NCBI GenBank assembly: GCA_027924585.1
Contig: BSBM01001383.1
Coordinates: forward strand, 2,194,001-2,258,000
Origin: Larix kaempferi
Lineage: Eukaryota; Streptophyta; Pinopsida; Pinales; Pinaceae
Reading direction: 5' to 3'
DNA: 64,000 nt
Position 1 is the first letter of the stretch; every line of letters starts with the position of its first letter. The position numbers and the translations under genes are program-made. The notes under the pieces were generated by a model that was not told where the DNA came from, ran no database searches, and worked only from the letters and a program-made list of their open reading frames with translations. This document shows, in pieces, positions 22,381 through 33,427 of this stretch.

Positions 22381-22835
22381 ATTTACTGTCATTTGAATTC
22401 CTAATTATTTTGAAGGATATTGCTCATAACAGTTACATGTAGATATGTGATACAGTTTTATTTTATGCATTTATATATGACTAAGATTGACTAGCAACAG
22501 GCTCATGTAGTTCATGTTATGGGTAAGTGGCCTATATTGTTGCACAACATTCCATGAGCCCTTGATGGAGCTAGTCTAGGATGAAACCTCTTTTCTAACA
22601 TATTGAGAGCATTGCACACTCTTAATAGCATGCTTTGGTAGAGATGGAAGGCATATATATAGTTACCATGTGTGTACGGGATATGGATGAGTGTTGTGTT
22701 GAGGCACTAGCTAAAATGCATTGTTACATAATTGTGTGAATTATGAATTTGTCATTACAATATGAATATGATTTGATGACCATGAACTGTTACTAATCAT
22801 ACCACTAAATTTGACTAATAGGAAAAATCGTGTGC
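22381..22835. other. C1 interior, unassigned
   Basis: No copia motif can be read between the integrase remnant and the RT. It may be an old insertion or strongly decayed coding sequence. The minus-strand ORF at 22741-23214 is a shadow of the RT. Confidence 0.4.
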
Positions 22836-24238
22836 TATGACCTACAAGAGAAGGATGATTTACAAAATCAAGCATACTACAAAAGTAAAAGGCAAGGTTC
22901 GTGGTTTCTCTCAGAAAGAGGGAATCAATTATGACGAGACATTTTCCTCCTGTAGCAAGATACACTTCAATTAGAGCTATACTTGTGATAGTTGCAGTGA
23001 TGAAGTGGAAGGTACACAAGATGGACGTAAAGACAACTTTCCTGAATGGTGTGGTAGAAGAAGAAGTGTACGAGGAGTAACCACTGGGATTTGAGACACA
23101 TGACAGGAATACACATGTGTGCAAATTGAAGAAGGTCTTGTACGATTTAAAATAGGCACCCAAGACGTGGTACGACATGATTGCAGGATTACTGATGAGC
23201 TTGAGATTTACCAAAAGTAAAGCAAATAATAACCTTTACTTCAAGGTTGTGGATGGAAAAACCAATGATACTACTTTTGTATGTAGATGACATGTTCCTG
23301 GTAGGTGACGATAATATCATTGTAGAAACGAAGAGGAAAATTTCTGAGATCAAAGACTTGGGTATGATGCACTAATTCTTAGGTCTCATGGTGTGGCATA
23401 ATACATAAGAGATTTTCCTTAGCCAAGGAAAATATGAAGAAGAGATGCTGAAGAGACTCGTTATGATGGATTGCAAGGCCATGGCCACACCAATGGCATC
23501 GAATTTAGATTTGATGTGTGATACTTCCTCAGAGACAGTGGATGCGTGACAATATACATACAGATGATTGGTTCGTTGATGTACTTAAAAAACACAAGGC
23601 CGGATATATTCTTTGCGGTGAACACATTGAGTCAGTACATGGTAGAGCCAAGACCTGTTGACCTGATTGTGGCAAAGCATGCGTTGAGGTACTTGAAGGG
23701 TACGATTGATTATGGGATCAGATATGCGACGGATCAAAAGATTAACCTGCAAGGTTATGTTGATGCATATTGGTCCGGTAGTGTCACAGAAAGGAAGAGC
23801 ACTTTATGATGCTACTTAAGTTTGGGATCAGGTATGATCTCCTGGTTCAATAGGAAGCATACGAGTGTGGCACTCAGTACAACCGAAGCAGAGTACATGG
23901 CAACTTGTTCAGCTAGTTGCGAAGCAGTGTGGCTTCAGAAGTTACTTGTAGGATTGTTTGATCTCGAGTTAGAGGCGACTTTTATTTTCCGTGACAACTA
24001 GAGTTGTGTGAAGATGTTTGAGAACCCAGTGTTTCATGACAAGTCAAAGCACATCAAGATCATGTACCATTATATCAGGGATATGGTGCAGAGAAGAGCA
24101 GTGAGGCCCCAATATGTGACGACATACGAGCAGATAGATGATGTGTTGACCAATCCTCTGTCAAGAGTGAAGTTTGAGTACTTCACGGACAAGCTTGGAT
24201 TTGTCCAAATCTATGTTCCTCGAAAGAGGGAAGGATGA
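22836..24238 (+). pseudogene. C1 copia reverse transcriptase and RNase H
   Basis: Readable copia pol in shifting frames: VRGFSQKEGINYDETFSP, VHKMDVKTTFLNGVVEEEVY, VCKLKKVLYDLK, then MIGSLMYLKNTRPDIFFAV, LSQYMVEPRPVDLIVAKHAL, RYLKGTIDYGIRYA, DAYWSGSVTERKST (copia RNase H), and VFHDKSKHIKIMYHYIRDMV to the C-terminus VQIYVPRKREG. Stops and frameshifts occur in all parts, so no functional enzyme is encoded. Confidence 0.9.
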
Positions 24239-24254
24239 GAGACATAACACGTGT

Positions 24255-24800
24255 AAGATGCAGGTAGTCACGTAGTGATGTAATTTGTGTTCCTGCGCGG
24301 GTCTCCACTTGAGGTAATGTGGTAGTGGGTGGTCACTTCAGTTACGTAATGTCTGCTCCCGAACTACACTCACGAGGATGCAGTAGGCAGTCGCATTGGT
24401 GGTGTAATTGAGTCTCCTGATTGCTGGTGCTATGTTGGGAATACACGACATTTGCAAAGACGCAGGTGGTTACTGGGTGACATAATTCTTGGTCTTGGGT
24501 TGTTCTCCACATGATGTGACATGATAGTAGGTAGTCACTTCAAAGACATAATTTGTGCTCCTAGGATATACTCACCAGTTTCGTGTTGTCGAGTGATGTG
24601 AGAATATGCAAGTAGTCACGTGGTGACATAATATGGGATCTTGGTCTCATATCCATATGTTGTGATGTGGTAGTGGGTAGTCACTCTGGTGATATAATTT
24701 GTGCTCATAGGATACACTCACGAGATGATTTGGACACGTAGTGTGGTAATGCAGGTGGTAATTGTGGTGACATAATGAGGGCTCCTAGGTTGGACCCACT
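24255..24800 (+). repeat. Degenerate ~70-bp tandem repeats in C1 3' spacer
   Basis: About eight units share a core like GTAGTCACnnnGTGAnnTAAT followed by TnTGnTCCT, starting near 24259, 24325, 24383, 24464, 24529, 24608, 24676 and 24752. Spacing is 58-81 bases and the units are quite diverged. They lie between the pol stop and the polypurine tract. There is no open frame through them. Confidence 0.7.
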
Positions 24801-24914
24801 TGATGGCTTGCTCGTACATAACTTATAGCGGTAGATATGTCAGAAGTAAATGGTCAGAGTACAGAGTTGTAGTAGTTGTGATGATGATGATAGAGCTGAA
24901 AGAATAACTTCCTT

Positions 24915-24926
24915 GTTAAGAGGGAG
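24915..24926 (+). other. C1 polypurine tract
   Basis: TTAAGAGGGAG abuts the 3' LTR start TGTTGAAG, the usual copia arrangement. Confidence 0.85.
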
Positions 24927-26086
24927 TGTTGAAGAATGTAACTTCAGAAGATATTCTTATTGTATTCTTATTGTACTTTGTTCATGAAATATTCATGTTG
25001 TAATTGATAATGTAAAACCCTAAAATAAATCAAGTAAAATAGACAAGTCGGCCCCACATAAATTAGTGGGTAAACTGCCCCAATCAATGGGAAAACCTGC
25101 CCCAATCAAGTTGGCTCAGTTAGGGAAGTCAAGCTGGTCGAGTTAGGTAAAAAGGTCAGTTTGTGACTAGTATAAATAGAGTGGTGTTGTTTGTGGAGCT
25201 TGATCTTCCTTATTCAGAGGTCGTGTTTTAGTCATGTCTAGATCCCATCCCATGACGGGTGGGTTTGGGGGGGCTTCCCCCCAATATAGTCCCCACCCCC
25301 CCTGGCGGGGGTTCGGGGGAAGTGCCCTCGTAGCGAAAATTTTGGAAAAAATGCCTTGTAAAATGTTGTAATTTCATAGTCATGACTTGGTCAATAATGG
25401 GTGATTTACGGGTCCATGGTATTGGGTGTTCCATAATATTTTCCCATGGTAATCCATCTTTAAAAGGAAGGCATTGTGATATGGATGTGTATTGTAGCAG
25501 TGTAAAGATCTCTATGTTTGTGTTAGAGAGATTGTGAGAGAGTGAAGAGGAAATTGCAACGGATGTGCTCCAGTTTGTATCCCTTCATTTTGCTGGATGG
25601 TATAATAAAATGGATGGCAATTTCTCTGTGGACATAGCCCAGATTGGGTGAACCACGTATATTGGTGTCTCTCTTGTATTATGTTTATGTGATTTATATT
25701 TGCATCTTGTTTATTGTTATTGCTCTGCGATCCTGTTTTTCTAACAAGTGGTGCCTAACTCATTTGACAAATCACTCACTCAAGCAAGTTCGCATGAGTA
25801 GAGAGAGAAAGACAAGTTCACCTGGGAGAAAGAGTAGTTGCATTGAAGACATCTTATTCTTGGGTTATTGTACAAGATTGGCATTGTACTTGATAACGAA
25901 TCTATACTGAAGAAGTTTTTTGGGTTTTCTGCCCCAAGAGGGTTTCCCAGGATAAATTGTTGTGTACTCTTGTTTATGCTGTGCTTGTTTATCTTTCAGT
26001 GATCCTATTGTTTATGGTTATTGTGATATAATGCAAATTGATTGAATATCTAACATAACCATCTTTATAGCATTAAAATTCTAACA
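24927..26086 (+). repeat. C1 3' LTR, interrupted by solo LTR D1
   Basis: Matches the 5' LTR on both sides of a 562-bp insert at 25185-25746. It ends TCTAACA followed by the TSD ACTAT. Confidence 0.9.
25185..25746 (+). mobile_element. D1: copia-type solo LTR
   Basis: Begins TGTTGTTTGTGG and ends TTCTAACA, flanked by perfect AGTGG duplications (25180-25184, 25747-25751). It contains the plant copia LTR block GTGGACATAGCCCAGATTGG ... ACCACG near its end. A close relative, D2, lies at 58686-59281. Both carry a G/C-rich patch in the first third. There is no internal domain, so this is a solo LTR. Confidence 0.9.
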
Positions 26087-26911
26087 ACTATCTCTGATAT
26101 AATTACAAATATGCAAGAGTGGTCATATAAACACATTTGTTAGGTTTATTATATTCTCATAAACTCAAAAATCAATTTTCATGCATTCTAGAAAATATCC
26201 ATATTGACAATTTTTTTGTCAAATTATGGCTACAACCACTTCTATGATCAAGTTATAGAAACATTTGAATCACCAATTCATAATTTGACTTTGCACAAAT
26301 GTTCCCCTATGGATAAGATTTCCAACGAATATAAGTATGCTCAATTTTAATTTCTCAGGAAAAAGTTACAACCTTCAAATTCTCAAATTTGCTCAATTTG
26401 ACATGTTCCTATAGTTGCACTTATTTTGAAATACCAACTTTTGAGACATGTAGAAGAAAATATGTAAGGAATTAGGATTTCTTTTTTATATCAGAAGCTG
26501 ATATCCCATATAATTGTGAGTACACATACACTTCCCTCATTCAAGTCTGATGCTTCCATCAAATCTTATAAAATTCTAGAATGATCAACTTTTAATTTTT
26601 GCATTTCTTCCAAACTTGAATTTTTACTGAAAAATACTATCTCCCGAACTAAGCATTTATGGGAGATTTTTCTCTAATAAAAGTTGTTCGGATCAATGAG
26701 TAGGCAAGATTTTGAAATCATAAATTTTTCTGGTTATGAGTTCTTAGACCACTTTTGTCTCCTTCAAGTTTCCAAAAATCGGTCTTTCATGTGCTCAAAT
26801 AGTGGATTTCGATCTTATTTTGCATCCTGGATCCACCTCTTTCCGAATTTGACCTCAAGGCTCTAGATTTATCAGTGTGCATGAATCATGACCACACCGT
26901 AACCATGACCC
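26087..26911. other. Unassigned DNA in place of inner G1 5' LTR
   Basis: This should be the inner part of the right-hand G1 LTR, but it does not align with the left LTR. Right after the C1 TSD the minus strand reads TATATCAGAGATAGTTAAGG, which may be a mutated Met-tRNA primer site next to G1 gag. The rest has no ORF or motif I recognise. Confidence 0.4.
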
Positions 26912-27510
26912 CACGTAGTGTAGAAGTCTACATGAGAGAATGATAGAATGAGTGCTGACTCCAAGGGATATGAGATGATGGTGAACAAACAACTAACATA
27001 GCTTCTAACTATAGAAGAAAAGGACTTCTGACAACTGACAAAATTTTCACCACTCCGATGCTTCAATAACTGCATGAAGTGACTTTTCCCACCAACCTCA
27101 CACACACATTCAATGATTGGGTTTAATAGTCAAGATAAGGTAATTGGCTCATTTAAAGCACATGGAAGCAATTGGATGAGTTCTAAGGTTGAAACCTGGA
27201 TGAAAAGGATTTAGTTTCCCATAGAATCCATTTCCTCTTCCCCTCTGGTGGAATCATAACCGCTCTAGTGTTCTTTACAAAACCACCTTGGACCATTTTA
27301 TTATTTCCAACATAATATTTACATATATTTTGAATTGGCATGATAAGAAAACCATATGGTCCAAATAAAAATATATACATCATACATGCCTAATCATTTA
27401 CTAGTCGATCCTTGGCCTTGAGCTCCAAATTAGGAATCCATACTATAATATTTACATCATTTACATAAATTTGATTAAATACATTCCAAGTTAAGATTGA
27501 GCGTATTACA
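26912..27510 (-). repeat. G1 5' LTR, outer part
   Basis: Positions 26912-27047 align with 10022-10163 of the left LTR. The segment ends ATTACA at 27510 followed by TSD TGTTG. It contains the shared block CCTTGGCCTTGAGCTCC (27410-27426) also seen in S1 and TG1. Confidence 0.75.
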
Positions 27511-28442
27511 TGTTGGGATTAGATTTGACCGACTCCATAATGCCTAAATATTTTTTCACAGAGCTTCTATTACATCTGGATACATTCTTAAATCATGTTT
27601 CTTTGGTGGAGGTGGTTTATCTTGCAGAGATTGGGAAGTCTGTTGTTCTTGTTTCTTTGGACAACTTCTAGTAAAGTGTCTATATGAGTGATAAAAATCA
27701 CTGTTGAAAGTTATCTATTCATGGTCTAGTACTTGGAAGTGGTTCCACCTATCTAAGCTAATCTAGATTGCTTCAGGAAATCCCTATTCTAGATCTACCT
27801 TTACACATATATAGGCACATGAGTAGATGCCTCCCTTTGGGTTTGCATTGGCAATGAAGTGACCTATCTTGCTTCCAATAGAAGCGATGGACTATTTGTC
27901 CTAGAAACTAATCGGAAGGTGTGGGAGTGTTACCCATATGAGAACATATTTTATTTATGCTTTTGAGTTGAAATCTAAGTTCCAAGGACCTAGAAACATC
28001 CCTCTAGGCCCCATGAAGTATGGGCCTGAAAGGAAGATCAGATATCGATGTAGGTGCCCATAGCCATAGAATTTACCTGAGTTTGTAGAAGAGGTGCCCA
28101 ACGTTCTGCTACCCACAAGTCAATTGCTTTTGAGCTAGGCCAAAGGCTTATAAATTTCCCTACCAGCGCTCATTATGACAATACAAGAGCCGATCTAAGA
28201 GATTATGGGGAGGAAATGCCAACCTGAGGGATTTCATCCTGTTTTTTGACAAATCTTCGAGACTGGACGACATTTTTAGAGGACATGAGAGAATCCAAGG
28301 GGTATTTGAATCCCTTGATCTCCTTCCTCACATCAGGCTCCATTGAGAATATTTGAAGCAAATCCAAATTAGAGATGGTAATGGAGGCGAGTGTTCTCAT
28401 CCCACTAGAGACCAGGCATTCGAGGAAGGTAGTTGGACCCAC
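27511..28442 (-). pseudogene. LINE-B ORF1: DUF4283-like and zinc-knuckle part
   Basis: On the minus strand, with stops: GKFISLWPSSKAIDLWVAER, then MFLGPWNLDFNS, YVLIWVTLPHLPISFWDK, SIASIGSKIGHFIANANPKG and AYICVKVDLE, the pattern of plant LINE ORF1 (DUF4283). A degenerate knuckle (FYHSYRHFTRSCPKK) and a Pro/Lys segment follow. The N-terminal ORF (28442-28203) carries no known motif. LINE ORF1 proteins bind the element's RNA. G1 interrupts it at 27511, and it continues at 9197. Confidence 0.65.
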
Positions 28443-28449
28443 ACCTTCA

Positions 28450-28701
28450 AGCGAATGAAAAAAAGAATGTAGAGAAGGAAGAAGTGACTTGCTACAGATC
28501 TAAAACCAGGGCAGACACTAAGGGTGAAAATCTCACCGCGCGGGTTGATCTCTCCAAGTGCTCTTCATATTTTTTCCCAACTTTAGTTCCTTTAAAATCC
28601 ACCCACAGTGGGGTTGTTGTAATAGGCATGTGAGCTATTTTAAAATCCAATAACCATGGTTTGATGAAGAGGCTATATTTTCCTCGAAAGCATGGTTCCT
28701 T
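28450..28701 (-). pseudogene. LINE-C ORF1, distal segment
   Basis: Reads MILEKEPCFRGKYSLFIKPW, then LLDFKIAHMPITTTPLWVDF, a DUF4283-like stretch, in one frame with the segment beyond LINE-A (33068 onward). The frame is restored when LINE-A and one TSD copy are removed. The sequence after PLWVDF is not recognisably ORF1. Confidence 0.6.
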
Positions 28702-28719
28702 TTCCAAGATCTTTTTTTT

Positions 28720-28998
28720 AACAGAAACAGGGAAATTTATATATATATATAAAAGGCTGTGCACAGCCATGCATTACAAAAATTGAGCCATGATTCTGCT
28801 ACAAAAAGAGATAAACTGCAGAATTTACAAAGGGTTTGGCTTTCAGAGTCTTTCTTCCTCGTTTTCCTGAGAATTCTAGTCATTCTACTAGTATATACCT
28901 TTACAAACTGATTACAGAGCAGTAAACAAAAAAACATTTAGAATTAAAGATCATATGAAACCTGTGGGTCGGCATCCAAAATTTCATAAGTAGAGAAA
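28720..28998 (-). other. LINE-A 3' untranslated region
   Basis: Between the last ORF and the poly-A. It holds a short (TA)n run (28739-28752) and an imperfect palindrome GGCTGTGCACAGCC (28757-28770). Nothing coding is visible. Confidence 0.6.
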
Positions 28999-29520
28999 CT
29001 ATCTGTTGTTCTGCTGCAAGAAGGAGGCAGCTTCCATCATTCCCTGGTTGACAGACGGGGATTCTTGAACCTGGCTCAATTGTGTTTTTCTTATGAAGGC
29101 TGAAAGATATTCTCTGATGCTATCCATTTTACCCAGAATTTCAATGGTATTCCTCTCAATATCGTCCAGACGGGACTCCACACAGGAAAGATGGGAGTGG
29201 ACATATTTCAATTCCAAGTTCTGCTCCTTGTTCTGGTCTGCAATGGAACAGACTGCCGAATATGTCCTACTTAAATACACCTTGACTTCCGAGGTTACCT
29301 GACTGAGAGTAGCAATGGCTTGCCGAATCCCTTCCATAACTCTGAGCTTGCGAGGGTCTTCTTCAAGCTACCGTGGTTCCAAATCTGCAACGGAGAGACG
29401 TTGTAACCCTGGGTCGAGCGAGATGGGATTGAGCTGCTCCATGTCTCGATGCCAATCCAATAAATCGCCCTGCAGCAATAAATGCTGGAGCGTGAGAGCC
29501 TTGGATCCAGGTGGGTAGGC
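28999..29520 (-). pseudogene. LINE-A additional C-terminal/3' coiled-coil ORF
   Basis: Downstream of RNase H, in a different frame from ORF2, a reading frame with one stop runs LQHLLLQGDLLDWHRDMEQL, then NPISLDPGLQRLSVADLEPR, stop, and then MEGIRQAIATLSQVTSEVKV through a heptad-rich segment (HSHLSCVESRLDDIERNTIE) to SFLQQNN. The last 112 codons are open. It looks like a predicted coiled coil. I do not know a named LINE domain at this place; it could be a third ORF or a shifted C-terminal extension of ORF2. Confidence 0.5.
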
Positions 29521-29669
29521 ACATGGCTTTCGACGTGCCAGCTAAAAGGAAGCGCAGGAAGATAGAACGGGGAGCCCACCATGGCAGGATCGCCTCCAGA
29601 CTTTACACTTTGAAATCATTAGAAAGTGATCTATGTCCCAGCATTGAATCACCTCCATGGATAAAATCT

Positions 29670-32600
29670 CTAGGGGATGAATTTATGTCCCAAAACCTTA
29701 TTTTGTACTAATTGACCTTGTCCCAAAGTAGTTCCAATATTAGCAAGTCTATCTGCTGCCGAGTTGAGGCTTCTGAGTACATGAAGATATAGAGTATCGG
29801 TGGGGAGAGAGAGGAATTTGATTCTTTTTCGAAGGTTTTGACTCTTTGCTCCTCTTGAAGAGCTGTTATTCATATTCTGAATTACATGCTTGGAGTCTCC
29901 AATTACCTGTAACTTTTCCACATTTAAAGATGAGACTAGCTCGAGTGAATGATACATCGCCATCCATTCTGCTTCATTATTAGTTCTTGTGCCTAGTCCC
30001 CAAGAAAATTTGGCAACTTTTCTTCCTCCAGGATAAAAAATAATCCTCCCCGCATCTGCCTCCCCTAGGTTTCCTTTGGAAGCTCCATCAAAAAAGATTG
30101 TATGTCTTTTTTTATTTTTCCACCAGTCATTGAAGGCCTGTTCATCTTTCCTTATCTCCCATTCTTGTAAGATTGATGTCTTTTTGGACTGAAGCGAACT
30201 CCCATTGATAAAGTTTTTGCACCATTGGTATTCCTGCCACCTTAAGGATTCTTGCTGCTGGATTGTTGTTCCCTTAGCTGTCAGGGTTTCTGAAGTCAGG
30301 GAAATGATTTTGTTTGCTGTTCTTATTTCTGTCTTACTTTTTCCTTCGAAGACACGTTGATTCCTTTCCAACCAAAGTTGCCAGCATATGTTCATCGGGA
30401 GAAGGTTTAAAATTATGTATAATGTTGGTTTGTTCTTCCGTATTCCCTGAAGACCATTGGCCCATTTTTCAATCATCTGCAGAATTTGATTGGGGATAGA
30501 AATGGCATTAGAAAGCGGACCAAGTACCAGATTCCAGACTTGCTTGGAATACTTGCAATCTAAAAATAAATGCTGAGAACTTTCTTCCGAATTTTGACAT
30601 AAATGACATCTGGAAGGTCCTTCTATTCCATGAAGCTTTAAATTGTCAGTAGTCAGCTGTTTGTTATGTGACAGAACCCAATAGAAATAGTTGATTTTTG
30701 GTATGCTGTCAGAGTTCCAGACCCTCTTCCAAATTTTTTGGGCTGGAAGACGACTTGATGTGAGTAGATCATACCCAACTTTGACGGTGTACCTTCCCTC
30801 CTTCCCCCGGCCTCTAATGTCTTTGGTCCTGATATTTGAAGGAGCTTTTCCATGTAATAACAGAAGGAATTTTTTGTAATTTTCCTCAAGGTTATCCGGG
30901 GGTTCTAAACTTTTCCAGCCCTTCCACCTCCCATTGGAAGTCCAAGTTGCCATATCAGCCAGTTTTTGAATTCCCATTTCCTGAAGCCAAATCCTGACAT
31001 TTTGGATTTCACCAATTTATCCTAGGGGGCAAGCTCCATTAATACTGTCTTTCCAAATGTTAATTTTATTTCCATTGCCAGGAATCCAGTACACATGGTC
31101 TTTAATTAGCCTAGTTGATGAATGAATTAGCCTCCATATTGTTGTTCCTTTTTTCTTTTTCAAGTTGTTCAGACATCTTTGCCGGGATCCCCTGATGTAT
31201 TTTTTCCTTATGGCATCCTTCCACCATTCTCTTTTTCCTGTTATCATGCTCCAGACTAACTTGGCTCCCAGAACCTTACTCATTGTTGCTGGATCTTGTA
31301 TTCCCAGACCTCCTCTATGGTGCTTTTCTTTGACTGGTTTCCAATTAACTAAATGGAACTTCTTTCCCTATGTTTTCCCACCCTGCCAAAGAAACTTTCT
31401 AATTTCCAAGCAAAATGAGTTAGTAACAGAAATGGGAGCCATAAGAATAGCTCCAGAGAAAATGGGGATTGAAGAAAGCACAGCTTTGATTAGAATCACT
31501 TTGCTTGATAGATTTAACCAGCGAGTCCCCCAGCAGCTTATTTTGCTTTTGAATTTTTCGAGGATGGGAGTCCAAGAGGATGTGGCTGTTTTTTTTTTAA
31601 AGATAGGGATGCTTAGGTACTTAAAGGAAGTCCAATCGAAGCAAGGTTTGCATTCCAAAATATTGGCTAGATTTCTGAGTTGAAGATTGTTGCAATTCCA
31701 GCCATAAACATTGCATTTTTTATTACTAGTTTTACCCCCAGACGCCCGTAGGAAAAGGGACAAAGAAAGATTGAATCTGGAAGCGATTATAGGGGAGGCG
31801 CTACCTAGCAATATGGTATTGTCGGCAAACTGAGCATGGTTTATTGGCGGGACATCTTTGGCTATTGCAATTCCAGGAAGAGATCCAGAATCTTGGAGTT
31901 TATTTAGAGTTCTGCTGAGTGAGTCTGCCATGATCACGAAAAGACAAGGAGATAGAGGACATCCTTGTCTCAAACCGCGAGACATGCGCAAAAAGGAAGA
32001 GGGCCTTCCGTTTATTAGAGGGGCGACCCATGGTGAGCCTATACAAGCTTTGATCCAGCTTATGAACTCTTGTTCAAAACCAAATTTTTTCATGATTGTG
32101 AATAAGAACTCATGCCTAACTCTATCGAAAGCGTTTGCCATATCTAATTTAATGACCATACTTGAATCCTTCCTTTGTATGCTTGAGTGTATGGCTTCTT
32201 GCACGAGAAGGATGTTGTCATAAATTTGACGTCCAACAATGAAACCTCCTTGATTTGGGGAGATGATCCGAGAGAGATGGCCCTTAATTCTATTTGCAAT
32301 GAATTTTGTGAGAATTTTATATGAGGAATTACAGAGAGAGATTGGCCGGTATCTTCCCATAGAGAGAGGATTTTTTTCCTTGGGAATTAATGCAATAAAG
32401 GAGGAATTTGTGGCTCCCCCAATCTTTTCTCTTTTCCTGGTCCAGTTTAACATTATTATGAGATCTTTTTTTAACCAATGCCAACATTTTCTATAAAAAT
32501 TTATTGTAAATCCGTCCGGTCCAGGAGCTTTGTCCGGATGAAGTGACCAGATAGCCTTTTTAACTTCACTTTCAGATATCTGCTCCATTAGTTTTTTATT

Positions 32601-33057
32601 ATCAGCCTCTGATATAAGATTAGGAATTTCCTTACTCATTTGTTCCATTTCTTCCTGAAGGACGAAATCATTGTTGCTGTATAGCTTTTCAAAATGAGCT
32701 TTTGCTTCTCTTAAGATAAGATCCTGACCCTCGATTTTAACTCCGTCCTCCTTTGTAATGCTCTCTATGGTGTTCTTCCTGTATCTCTCCTTGCACTGAG
32801 TGTGGAAAAACTTGGTATTTTTGTTTCCTGCTCTCAACCAGAGACTCCGAGATTTTAACCTCCATTCTTCCTCTTCCTTTCTAGCTGCTTTTTGAATTTT
32901 TTCTTCTAGATCTTTTTCCTCCTTGAGCATGTCCTTAGTTACTGGAATTTGCTCCATTTTGAGCTGATGTATTTCTAGGTCCTTTTGCAAATTCTCCTGC
33001 TCCTCCTCGGGTTTTATGTAGTTCATTTTAGCCCAATTTTTTAGTGTACTTTTCACC
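29670..33057 (-). pseudogene. LINE-A ORF2: reverse transcriptase and RNase H with two stops
   Basis: One frame runs from 33057 to 29670 with only two in-frame stops (TAG at 31368-31370, TAA at 31017-31019). RT motifs: HPDKAPGPDGFTINFYRKCW, YRPISLCNSSYKILTKFIAN, VIKLDMANAFDRVRHEFL, GLRQGCPLSPCLFVIMADSL and HAQFADNTILLG. The catalytic pair FADD has its second Asp replaced by Asn (codon at 31818-31820). A Cys/His stretch follows (CHLCQNSEESSQHLFLDC), then RNase H (FFDGASKGNLGEADAG, TNNEAEWMAMYHSLEL, VIGDSKHVIQNMN, SAADRLAN) with its D-E-D-D residues present. Confidence 0.9.
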
Positions 33058-33067
33058 TTCCAAGATC

Positions 33068-33330
33068 ATTTTGTGACCTTTGAGTTTGTGAAAAAAAAAA
33101 TGTACATAAGATTTTAAAGCAAAAAGTTCTTTTCTGGTCCAAGTGGAGTTAATCCATTTGTGAGTGATGGCTATAGTCCATTAAATCTACACATACGAGT
33201 CTTGGAATTCGAAAGGGAGGAAGATATATTTTGAACATCCTCTTCTAGGGATCAAGGATTTTAAGATTTTCCCTCCCTCAAACAGGGTAACATGAGTAGC
33301 CTTTGATTAAGAGAAAGTTGCTCTTATGTT
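33068..33330 (-). pseudogene. LINE-C ORF1, proximal segment
   Basis: Reads (minus) INSTWTRKELFALKSYVHFF then FHKLKGHKM, directly continuing at 28701 as ILEKEPCFRGKYSLF once LINE-A is removed. The pattern matches the region of plant LINE ORF1 upstream of DUF4283. Further upstream the frame breaks. Confidence 0.55.
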
Positions 33331-33427
33331 TAGATCTCCATAGAAATGGAATTCTAAGGAAATGACTTCTTTTGAATGTTATTATCAACAAATGTAAAAC
33401 TAATTTCCAATTTTTTTTCTACTAACA

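Larger units (their letters stand above)
19963..26086 (+). mobile_element. C1: Ty1/copia retrotransposon
   Basis: LTRs at 19963-20607 and 24927-26086 begin TGTTGAAG and end TCTAACA. Flanks are ACTGT (19958-19962) and ACTAT (26087-26091), a 5-bp TSD with one change. In the plus direction: PBS, gag, CCHC knuckle, integrase remnant, copia RT and RNase H, a repeat-rich spacer, PPT and 3' LTR. Pol is broken by frameshifts and stops, so it is inactive. It lies at the 5' end of G1 gag in the opposite orientation. Confidence 0.9.
9198..27510 (-). mobile_element. G1: Ty3/gypsy retrotransposon carrying two nested elements
   Basis: TGTTG occurs immediately outside both ends (9193-9197 and 27511-27515). 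The left end is TGTAACATCCCC and the right end ATTACA, as expected for LTR termini. Between them, in minus orientation, lie gag, protease, RT, RNase H and integrase of Ty3/gypsy type, interrupted by GP1 (12596-18559) and C1 (19963-26086). Without the inserts G1 is about 6.2 kb. It is dead: frameshifts in pol, a truncated integrase and altered RT active-site residues. The element lies within ORF1 of LINE-B. Confidence 0.8.
28712..33057 (-). mobile_element. LINE-A: 5'-truncated plant LINE (L1-type with RNase H)
   Basis: A 10-bp TSD (plus strand TTCCAAGATC) lies at 28702-28711 and 33058-33067. The minus strand runs from RT N-terminal sequence to a short poly-A (28712-28719). The endonuclease is missing, typical 5' truncation by incomplete reverse transcription. 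It contains ORF2 RT, a zinc-finger-like region and RNase H. It is inserted in LINE-C ORF1. Confidence 0.85.
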
